Part shown: one piece after another, positions 50,201 to 62,200 of the stretch | How the letters are laid out: every line of letters starts with the position of its first letter | How positions within the stretch are numbered: the first letter of the stretch is position 1 | From: Heliopora coerulea | Lineage: Eukaryota; Cnidaria; Anthozoa; Scleralcyonacea; Helioporidae | NCBI GenBank assembly: GCA_030142905.1 | Contig: JASJOG010000056.1 | Span: 727,501-791,500 of the forward strand | Direction: 5' to 3' | Length of the DNA: 64,000 nt | Made by a program: the position numbers and the translations under genes | The notes under the pieces: generated by a model | The model's database searches: none | The model's input: only the letters and a program-made list of their open reading frames with translations | Told to the model about the DNA's origin: nothing

Positions 50201-53200
50201 GGAGGTCTTTTTAATATCCATTAGTGATCAGCATTGAAGCATCTATATATAAGTAAATTAGTATATGAAGCAAATAAACAAAAAAGATCATAAATGAATC
50301 AAACATTAAAACAATACAACCGTAACACGCGAGCTACAGTAGCTGCCAATCACGATATCGACCAAATAGTCAGACTAAAGTAAATGGTTTTGAACCTGAG
50401 AGTATCGTTAGATGTTTGTGAGAGTTGATCGCCCAGGTTAGTGTAGTCTTTAGAAAGACGGTTGATGTTGGTGGAAGTGACTGACGTTTCTGAAGATGAC
50501 CGCTGCTGAGGCCGTCGAAACGTCAGTCACTTCCACCAACACCAACAGTCTTTCTTAAGACTACACTAATCTGGACGATCAACTTTCACAAATATCTTGT
50601 AGTCAGACTGCCCATCAAAATACACCTTTTGCTGTTTATTACCAGGATATACAACTATCACTAACGCCAACCTCGAAGTCATCAACGGAAAAATACATTC
50701 ATTTTATTCAATCGACATTCACTAGCGTACATACGCAACCATTTGCATCAAAGAGCATTCCATAGCGCCAACAGACGACCACTAACATCATTCTACGATA
50801 GATTATAGAGAAATATCTTGCCTAATTGAAATTTTATTATTCTTAAAGTATAGTAGAATATGGTGTTAATGGTCGTCTGTCGGCGCTATGGAGTGCCTTT
50901 CGATGCAAATGGTTGCGTATCTACGCAAGTCGTTAATAAGTTTGAGGTTGGCGTAAATAATAGTATATTTTCTGGTAATGAACAGCAAAAGATGTAATTT
51001 CTTTCGATTCCATAAAAATATTTATATAATACAACAATTACGATAATACCCGCAGCATTGAAAAGACTACCAAATACAAGGTGAAACACTCCCTGGACAA
51101 GTTGCAACAGCCCAATTCCACATATAAATCCTGATTCTCAGTTAAAATAAAACGCTAGAAACGCTATTTGACTAACTGAAGTATTCCAAGCAAACTTTTA
51201 TCCAACAGATCATAGTCAAAATATAGAACTTAATACATGAAAGTATTGACCAGAGATTTAGCAGGCGGAAATCGCAGTCTTAGGACGAATATTAAGACCC
51301 AGCTCAAGATTCTAATATGAATAGCCATGACGGGATAAATCAGGACAAATAACAAAACATGTTAGTTTATAAAGTAAAATCAATAAAACTTATATAAACT
51401 AACATGTTTTGTTATTTGTCCTGATTTATCCCGTCTAGGCTATTCATATTAGAATCTTGAGCTGGGCCTCAATATTCATCCTAGAACTTAATACATTGTT
51501 AGCTTACCATCAAATAACTTGAAAGCGTCTTCAACAAACACGACGAAGACCGTCAGAAGATGTGCCAGAACTTGAACGTTAACCATCTCAGACTAAAATG
51601 CAACCGACAAAAAATAACATTCGCATCTCGACATTCTCAAGTTGCAACGGCGCTGGATATTTGATTGTATCACACCCGTCGTACTGTCCACTGGTCTTTT
51701 TGGCACTAATATGACGACTAAAATTTGACTAATAAACGATTTACAAATAATTCAATCAGTCTATTCAAACAAACCTTCATTGAGTCAACAGCACGCTCAA
51801 ATATTTGAATAATCACTTCATTACGAAACACAAGAATGAACTAGAAATATATAATGATAAAAAAATGGCATGAAAATTTTGAAGCAAAACGGTTTTTAGA
51901 AAAATTCTAAAGATACCAAAAACTCATAGATTTCTATGAATCAAATCAAAATATATATCAGACGAACTCGTGACCTGGGGCCAATTGATAATGTAAACAT
52001 ATTTTTACCGTTACAAATGAAATCTTGCACCGCTAGAATAATGACATCCTCTGGGGATGAAACCAGGTATACGTTTCATTACCAACTATTTCAAGGTATA
52101 ACATAGAAAACATACCCCGAAAACAAAGAAGAAAAAATGATACCGTTATTGTTTTCGTCTTTTTTTTGTTGTTGTTGTTGTTCAAAACTTAAGTAAATAT
52201 GTTTATTTTGGCGATTCGTTTTCTCATTGATTTGTTTCAACAACTCGGTTGAAAGACTCTTTGAGACTTCGACTTTCGAAAAGCTAACCCTTACAAAAAT
52301 TTCACTTGTCACTTCACATATGAAAATGATATTTAACCCGTGAATTGTTTCAATTCCACATGTGAAATGAATTCTTCATAGTTAATTTTCACATGTGAAT
52401 CTTTCAAATGTAAAATACGTATCTCGTACACTAACATTTCACATGTTAAATTTTGAACGAGCTCATTTGACATGTGAATTAGGAACTTCATATGGGAAAA
52501 AGTTGCCATTTCATAGGTGGAATTAGTATTTCACATGCAAATATGTTCCAATTCATATGTTTTTCGTATATAAAGTGACACGAAATTTCCGTAAGAAAAA
52601 AACGCTCGCCTAGTGGATTGTTTTTTTTATTTTTTTTAAGATTTTCTCAAGTTTCGCAACATCCCGCGAGTTTGGATCACAGTATCCAAACACAGAAAAT
52701 CCACTTAGTATTTCTTAAACTGTCGACTTGTTTCCTTAGGTTATTCAATTTTTAGTACCTGCTGATACTTCAATATAGTGGCTTCAGGGAGAAATTCGTA
52801 CGTCCATTTTTCCTGGCATGCGATAGCATCTTCAACTAAAAATACTTTGAAGTTAAATACACAGCAGACAGGAACTCACCGCTTCAACATCTACCACGTT
52901 ATGCAAAGGGTATAATGGAAATAAACAAAAGCATGCTTAAATACCTGTCATACTGCAAGGACCTCCAAGTAATTCATGGAAAATTTCATGAAAGAGTGTA
53001 TGAATTGTATCGGCAGGAATATCTGTTATGTCACGAAGTATTTTATACAAGCATAACCTGTAGTATCAAGAGAAGTAAGGGCCGAGTAAGTAATGTTATA
53101 AGCACATGAGTGGTTCGCTTAGCCCTCACAACAAAACTGCCAAACAACATACGTATGCTTAAGTTTCTAAGGCGTTTATTTGTTTTTGTAAACTGACCTT

Positions 53201-56200
53201 TCGAGTTGCATAAGAAAATTCGCCATTTCAGACTTTTTCTTTACATGCACATGAATTTTCTTTCATATATATATATATATATTTGACCTACTGAACACCG
53301 GAACTTTGAAGTTGCGCTTCAACTAGCAAGAAATGATAGAAACCAATAAAATGGCTCGATTATGATTTACTAGAAATTTATGTATCCGTGAAATTATTTT
53401 ACGAAATGAATTGAAACTTTGAACGTTGCTAAAGTCAGTGAAACAAAATATCCGGGAAAAGCGGGAGGTTTTTCAATGTTCATTTCTGGTTCATAACTGG
53501 TCACATTAAATGTGACTGCATGCCAAAGATAATTGAAAACTGAATATTTGCTCACGAATGACAGGAAACAACTGTATTCCAAGCAGAAAAGAGCATTTCT
53601 AATGGTGTTTTTCATGCTTGGATGCTTAACTTACAGTGATGGATTAACGTCTCAAGTTTTAATTGATTTCATCAATAACCTCAAACGCATAAAATTTTAT
53701 AACAAGGGACAGTATTTTGTTAATCGTGTGGACTTAGAAATCGGACGACTGTTCTACAACCACATTAAATTAACATTTCTTAAAACAAAGAACAACATAC
53801 ACACTTACCAGTTCTTACTTTGATCTGATGGAGATGAACCAACCTGTTCCTCGAAACCTGTAAATTTTAAGTTTCCAGAAAATTACACATTGGAAGCGCA
53901 GAAGGGCACAGAGACGAAAAAACTGAGCGAAATCGCAACACACATATATCTCATTTTTTCTTGCATAAAAATCCATTATAGAAACAAAGGGTTAGGGTAA
54001 GGGTTAGTGCATTAGGGTTAAGGTTAGTACAAAATAATAAACTGTACAATTATAGAATATTCGATAATTCCACTCGTTATACACTAACAATACGCATGAA
54101 AAAAATTTCCCCATTCTGATTGGCGGAAAGCAGTGCAACTTCAAAGTAACAAATGCAGAAAAAAAGGTAACAGTACTGTAATTTGCACTAAACGACTTTT
54201 TAAGCACTGAATTACATTTTTTCCCACTGTATTACTTTTTTTCATATATATTATTTATTGTTCATAACTTATTTTGCCGTGCAATTTCGAAAAACACGCA
54301 CTGGCGAGTTTTTCAAAGACCTCACAGGGGTTTCAAAACAAGGCATCGTGGGATTGCAAACGACTTTTGCCATTCGTACTTCTAACGACTGTGTGGGCCA
54401 CAGGTGCTCTTACGCCAGTCAAATATTATCTTGATAGAACATTATGGCATTTACACTCGATCGCTAACTGTTAAGTTGATTGGTTGGTTGGGTCTTAAAA
54501 TATCTAGACACTCGAGATTTTCCTCCTCCAGAACTATCAACTTAACAGTTAGTTAAGTTCTATCAAATATACCCTTCGCTTAATCGGCATTACCACTTTA
54601 AAAATACTGAACTCGTGGCCATGCTCTCGGCAACGGCCTCCGTAGCTAATTTGGCGGAGCTTCGCACTAGATTCGCGAAGTCGCGGGGTTAGATTCCCTG
54701 CCGGATGGCCCAAAGTTGCATTTTTCGCAATAGGTCCCGGTTGGGTCTTAAAATATCTAGACACTCGATTTTATCAATTGTTATTGTTTTTTTTTTCTAA
54801 ACTTATAAGTCAGACTGCTAGATTTCACATTTTTCAGTGGAAGGGTGCTTACAGATGAGACCCCATGCCCCCACCCCAATTCCTACTCAGCGAATTCCAA
54901 CTCATACTTCTAAATCTTTTTGAACCCCTTGCCTCAAATAATCTCCGAAAAAACTCACACGTGCTTGCTTTTCGAAATTGTACTAAAGCATGCTATTACC
55001 TATACTTCTCAAACTCATTAATAATTCATGAGTATCATGAATTATCATCCAATCAGACGCGCTGAATGGCACCATGTCAGCGAACTTGAAATACCATGGA
55101 AGTACTGGGCAGAGGACTTGAACTGTTTTTTCCAGTCCTTGGACTGGAAATAATAGTTCACGTCCTTGGACTTAAAATATAATTTCACACATTCAACTTA
55201 TTCATCCATATACTCATTGCTAATACGCTAATTAATTGTGCCAATACACTAATTGATTCTGAGAAGTCATTCAAAGGCCTGCAATTCGGACTAGACCGGG
55301 TTTTCAAGCACTGGGGAATTTGTCCCAATTCTCGGCTTTGCCTCGGACGGGAACGAATTCCTCGTAATTGAAAACCCGGTCTAGTCCTCATTGTCGGTCT
55401 TTAAATATTACTTAATACACAATTATACTCGTCGACGTAATGGCGTTTGCTTTACAGGGCAAGCCAAAACTAAATTGGCGCACCACGAAACGTGATGTGA
55501 ATGAAGCCAAGCCATTGAACTGCGTACCATGAATAACTAATGCTGGGCGAGAACATGTATATCCAGTACAAAAAACACCTTCCCCAAGAGAACACCTCTC
55601 GCAATCCAGTTACAAATCTAGACGACAAGACACATCTAAACGACAAGCCATCAAAAATGAACAACACTTACCCTTGATGGTTTTGAAAAGGATTTCTTTA
55701 GCTTTCTATTCGAGAGAGAATATTAAAGTAAAACGCACCTTTGGAGTTGATAGTCAACTCTTAGAGTATGTAATTTCGGATTACCATGAGAACGCTTGAT
55801 TTTAGTTAACAGGATACTTAAAATACTGAGTCCAGCCCTACATTCCTCTCTTAAAACTTCCTCCTGTCATTTAGATCAGTGTGCTAAAATTTGATTATCA
55901 TATTAAATACCTTTCCGAGAGGCTCTCTCGTAAATGTTTGTCCATAGCTCGTGTGAAGTAGACAACCAATGAACACTTTAAAAAATATTAAGAAAGTAAA
56001 CGCGTGGAGTCAGGGAATGAGTGAGCGAGAAAGGGAAGGATGAAGTCAGTAAGGGACGGAGGAAGGGAGAGAGGGGGGACGTCAGGGAGGCAGTAGAGAA
56101 GCGAGCAAAAAAGGGAGGGGAAAAATGAGCTGAGGGACGGATTGAGGGTGAAAGACATATAGGAAGTAGTGAATAACTAATTGAGTAATATCATTTACTC

Positions 56201-59200
56201 GCTGCTCATATTTTCCCCAATTATGTTTCGTTGAACAATTTAATTAGCAAATCCTCGTTATGAAATATGTTGCGCGGTATAACGTTTGTGGGTAGTGGAT
56301 GATTCATTAAAAACTAAGGTCCAGCAGGAATATGTCAAATGAATTCTTTTCTTTAATGAAAGACTTCATAATGGCAAGGGAGACATCTGTTTACGAGACC
56401 TAGACTTTGTACAAGATCTTGTTCAAAGAGAATTGCGTTGGAAATGTTTCATCATCTCGAACATATCCAGAGTCCTTTAGAACAGTCCCTCGAACATGTT
56501 CAGAGTCCCTGGCCTACGATTTCCGGTTTACCTAGAAGGTCCTGGGAACGAGGATGGGACAGCCCGTGGACCAAATAAAGGACGACCTTCCAGTCTTTAA
56601 GGTAGACCAAATTAATTAAGGGTCAATAACAAATGACAATGAAAAGTGGCAGGGAGGGACAAATTTAAAGAACAGTAGAACCCCTTTAATTCGCGGACAT
56701 CGGGGTCCAAGGACCCGGTCCGCGAATTATCCGGGTCGCGAATTAGTCTGAAAACCAAATTTCAACATATCAAGACATATAATGGTCATATAATGGCCAA
56801 ACACACATGAATTTTAATTCACAACCCTCCTACCTCACGTCGTTTACGACGCCATATTGGATGTTATGGTCAGAATATAGTGCCGACCGATCACATGTTT
56901 CCAACTATTTTTTTCAAAGAACAACTCATTTTTGCAAAATATGAACTTTTATTTACAGCAAATCAATAAATAATGATCATTTTTGTGCAAATTGATACAA
57001 AAGAAAGAGTAGAAAACATCAAACAGCGCGAACGCTGGTTTTTGGTCAAAAAATTTGGGGTCCAAGACCCTATCGCAAATTAAGGCCTTTCGCGAATAAA
57101 GGGGTCGCGAATTAGAGGGGTTCTACTGTAGATAGTTTGAGCCCGAGAAAATCGGCACATGTTGGTGAAGGTAGGTTAGTACAGTCTTGAGAAAGACTGT
57201 TGGTGATTGACGTTTCGACAGCCTCATTGGCGGTCAAATTTGCCCGTCTCCGCAAAGATGGTAAACAGGGGAAGCAACAGGAGTCCTTCATGGCTTCTCA
57301 AGCATTCAATGGAGTAGAAATATTAACTGAACTTCATAGTATGCATCACCCAAGCGATTATTACATCAATGATGTTGTCCAGTAAGTCGCACGGCAGCCA
57401 TCACGAAGTACTAGAGTTCAGCGACTGCCTCATGTCAATAGACAGTAGTCCCTCAAAAGTAAGTCGGGGAAAGCACTATCCACGAGCACCAACCCAAGAC
57501 TCACAACCCTTTACCATGACCCACCATCATTTGCCTATGACCTTCCATATATTACACATGATGCACAACCATTTATCAATGACTCATCACCATTTACCCA
57601 CATGGCACAACCATTTACAGATCACCTCCCAAAATTTACTCACGACTATAACCATTCTAGTATGACCAATTGTCATGCACCAACAACCCACAACCATTTA
57701 CCTAGGAGCCACCTCTATTCACCTGTAAAGCAAAACCAGTAACCCATCACCTATTGTATTAACCCACGATGCACGACCATTTTCTTATGATCCATCACAA
57801 TTATAAGACATGAACCTCAACCATCTACGTATGATCCATCCCTACTAACTCGTGAGGCCTTCAAACATTTATTAATCACCTGAATTATAATTTACCTTGA
57901 TGCACGATCAGTTTCCCGTAATAAATTAAAATAACCTACGCCCCACAACCATTTACCCGAGACCAACCAGGACAGCACCATGACACACTAACCATGACGA
58001 TGGTGTGTCATTTAACCACGACACACCATCATCTACTCATGATCCAGCATCATTTACCCATGACGTTTAACCAAGTATCACAGCCAGCACTATCACAGGC
58101 AAGCTTGGCCCACTGGTCTCGAATAGGACATAAGTGGTAAGTGGTACAAGTATAGATACTAGTATATTACACACGCACAATGTCCCCCGGCTCACTTAAA
58201 GCGGATTAACGAGTTAACAAAACGTAGCACATCAATTGGACGAAGTAAAGGTAGTCGTCAAGTTTCTCGTACCAGAAGGTGAACGTTTTCCTGAACTTTC
58301 GTTAGCGTAAGTTATTTACCTCTGACAATTTTTTCTCTGAGGTCAACGCTGTCAGGACATTCATCACAACAAAGACTTTTAACGCCAGCCGAGAAATACT
58401 CCACCCAATCTTTGTCTTGATACCAACTGAGCAAATTCAAAACCAAACAAATTCTTCGCAATGCTTGCAATGTAATAGGAATATTTAACATATGTTCTAA
58501 CATTGTGAAACACAAAAGAAATGCGATCTAAATATTAGAGATCGTTGATTAAGGAATATTCAGTACTGATATACCGGCATTATCAGCTTTTGTGAAACCA
58601 CAAGCATGACAGGTTTGATTCAACTTTTCTATTTTTCGGTGAATATTTCTCGAACATCTCACGCCCGTTTCAAAATAAAGAGACAAATTAGTAACGACTA
58701 ATATTAATGTACATCTCAAGTCCATATACATTTCGTTCAAACGAAAAACGCACTGTTGATTGAATCTGATGAAAGGTTTATTGACCTTTATTGGCCATTA
58801 GCACGAAGAAATTGCTTTCTACGCAACATTTTGAACAACTGTAGCATCTCAGTGTCTCAAAACCGTTGTTTGTTTGTGTACTGGCGACCTCTATATATTG
58901 GCAATTTCGGCATATCGAACATTTTGATATATCGATGCAACTGAAAAAGTCATTCCAACAAACCGGTATGGATTTAATACAGATTTTGTAAGTATGTCAG
59001 CAAACCGATCACTGTTACCAAATTTAACAGTCATTTTGTAAATAACCTAAAGTATTTATATAAGATTAATTGGCAAAGTCAGAATTATGTTCTTGTCAGT
59101 CATTTGATCGAAAACACGCGCTTCGTAAAATTATTTATTGGTAAAAGAACTAACCCCGCATTTGAAAAGAAAGAAGTCAATTCTTCACGTAATAATAAAA

Positions 59201-62200
59201 CTCTTAATAATAAAATCCTTTCCACGACAATAATGAAATACAAGAAAATCCAGCTGAAAGCGGACTGAAATGAAATGAGTTATCTCAGTAATATTTCAGA
59301 ACCTGTAATCGGGAAAAAAAAAAACGCTTCCTTCTCTCTGGTGTGTCCAATAGAATGGTTCGATTTGACCACTCCCGACCATTACAATGTAAAGAAATTG
59401 TAATAACCCATACCAGGTTAAATAAGAACCAAAAGACACTATAGATTTCTCATTCAGCAACCAAATAAGCTCCAAAGGAACCTCCTAAAATAAAACGTTA
59501 AAAGAAATTTGTAAGAAGCCAGGAGGTTTGGTATACCTATCAGAATTTTTATCATTTTTTTCTTTAATCTTATTTTAAAATGGCAGCCCTTCTGTGCACC
59601 TAGGCCGCTGAGTTTCAAGAGGCCGTTTACGTACGCTCACTGTTTACAGAGACGTATCAAGTCAACCACGTACTAAAACATTAAAGATGAAAAACCTCTC
59701 AATTTAACCGTAGAAACCTACTATGCGTAGTTTAAAGAAGTTCTCCTATGAAAATATATCGTCTGCAATTTTTCAAATAGTCTTAAAAATATCACCGTAA
59801 CAAGCGAGCACGCAAAGTCTTATTACAAAATTCATTGAAAAGGTTATATCGTATGTGCGACGTTTGAATTTTGGGCTAATTTGTATGCATTAAATCGTAT
59901 ATATATGTACGTGTGTTAGCTAAAGGGGTAACTATGGCGCCCAAGATGAAACTTCATTAAGCGCATTTTACGTCGGATGACCGCTTCAAGGACCAGTGAA
60001 ATATTCCTTTATCTTCCACAGGGTTTTCTCTCACATTGTCCTCTTGGGAGACCTCAGGATCCCTTTTACCAAAAAATTGAAGGAACAAGGGTCAAAAAAA
60101 AAATGGGAGTCCTGAGGTTTTATTGTTTCCGCCATATTGTTTCTGCTCCAGGACGCCTCTGTCACTGAATCTCTCCACAGTCTTCTGTAGAGCTTTCAAA
60201 TCCAAGATGGTGTCCAACGCGTTTCTGATCTCAAGTCATTCACATAACTGAGAGCCATTTGGGTGCAAGAAAGGAGTTTAGAGTTTATTAATAAAGGATT
60301 CACTAGACACCATTAGATTCAAAAGCTTTTCTTTTATTCTACCACAAGGATTATTTCAGTCTGCTCTAAGTATATGTTAACTACAAAGACAAACTTGTGC
60401 GCCGTAGAGGGCCAGTTCACCTGGCACTTGTGCATCCATTTCATATTTTTCCACCAAAATGTGCGTCAGAGACGCGCATTTGCACGTAAGGGAAAATCCT
60501 ATTTCCAGGAATGGCAGTTTCCTGGCAGGGTGTCAAGGCCAACTTATATGAGGATAATGGTACCATAAAACCGATACTTTAGCCTTACTATATACAGTAT
60601 ATCTGTATCTTCGCTTTCATCTTAACCTTCATATTTACTTATATATTTTTAAGTAGTCCGCACGGTTTACACTGTGAAAATCACTCATGCTGTGCCCAAA
60701 AATAGCGGCACCCGCGCCAAAATTTTAGCCACGCCGTGCCCAAAATGTTAATGGTATAAACGGGGATTTTGACATACGAGATAAAACATGAAAGAAGCTT
60801 TAGGAAAGAACTCTAAAACTTCTAAATAGTAAAGAATTCTTATTTGTAAAACCAGCCGAATTGCCACTTCATGTATAATTGTACGTAATCGCTGCTTAGT
60901 TACCGAAAAATATTCCTTGTTCCACATTCCTAGGGGGGGCAAGTGGCCCCCCCTTGCTCACCCCTGCGGACGCCCATGCTAGCAGCATGTAAACATAGTA
61001 GCCAGGATGAGGCAATTTTACCCTTTCCTGTCCGAGACGTCTCCCCATGACAAGTAAAATTGTCTGGCGTCAGCCAGATTAAAACTAAAAAGTCGGTTAC
61101 GGACGGCAAAGGGTTAAACTTCTCTACATAATATTTAAAGGTAAAGTACCGTTATTTATACTGGATAACCCTATCAGCTACATAAGCTGTTCTCCCTAGA
61201 GATCCAGTAAGGGCCACCCCTCATGGGTCCAGTGTTACTACAGGAGGAAACCGGAGTACCCGGAGAAAACCTGCGATGCTTGGTAGAGTCAAACTGGACA
61301 AACTCTTCTCACGTGTGACAATGGTAACTTTAATCAGATAACTGCACAAAGCTGGAATCGAACTCTAGTCACGGTGGTGAGAGACACGTGCACTACCACT
61401 GTGCCACCAGCACCTCCCTTTCATTTACATTCAACCCTAACAATTACATTGGGTTGTTGCTGTTCGCCTAATGGTTCGCAGGAACACTAATCTTGCAACT
61501 GAGGTTGGGCTAATTGTGTGTTTGAATACCAGCAGATTTCTCGATTTGTGGATTTCGATATGTCGGAATAATTTTGAGCTCTTGTAATCGTATGTTCAGC
61601 GACAGGCAGTACATCCCATGCATGAGAAGCTCAGTTTGTCCGTCGGTGTTAGGTAAGTGTCTTATGATGTCAAACTCAACTTTATTCGTTAATGGAAGCA
61701 TTCATCAAGGTCACGAACGATTTAGTGACATTTCAAGAGGAAGACAATGTTCTTTTATGAGTTTTTCGGCCTTGGTGTTTGCTCAATCAGTGACAGTTCA
61801 TCTATAGAGGACTCACACAGTCGACTACATCCTCACACATGGCGACCTCATGTACCTAAAGGCTCTTGAAAACGAACTCATCCCAGTCTTAGAGACGTTG
61901 TCTCTCTAAACTTGGATATGCCTACCTCTCAGCATTTCATTTTCTGTAAGAAATAGCTAGTTATAAAAGTTAATGTCCAGCGAAAGATTTTAAATGAGCC
62001 CATAAGAGCGAACACACTGAGATAAGATATTATGAGTTGAATTAAAATCTTTTTCGGCATTAATTTTTATAAAAAGATTACGCTTTCCGCCTGGTCGCTC
62101 GACTGCTACAATTACATTAGGAGCTAAAATTTCTACGAGGTAAAAACTGGCGAGTGCGAAGCCCGAGCGAATAATCTAATTATTCTAGACTTAAGTATAG

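Noticed and set aside
51050..51130. Possible FANCA exon (81 nt, phase 1 to 1, FICGIGLLQLVQGVFHLVFG)
   Set aside because: It keeps the frame but would add 27 residues where human has about 8, and the flanking exons already join in phase without it. Left as undecided rather than annotated.
57369..57665. 98-codon His-rich frame
   Set aside because: Produced by the 21-bp minisatellite.
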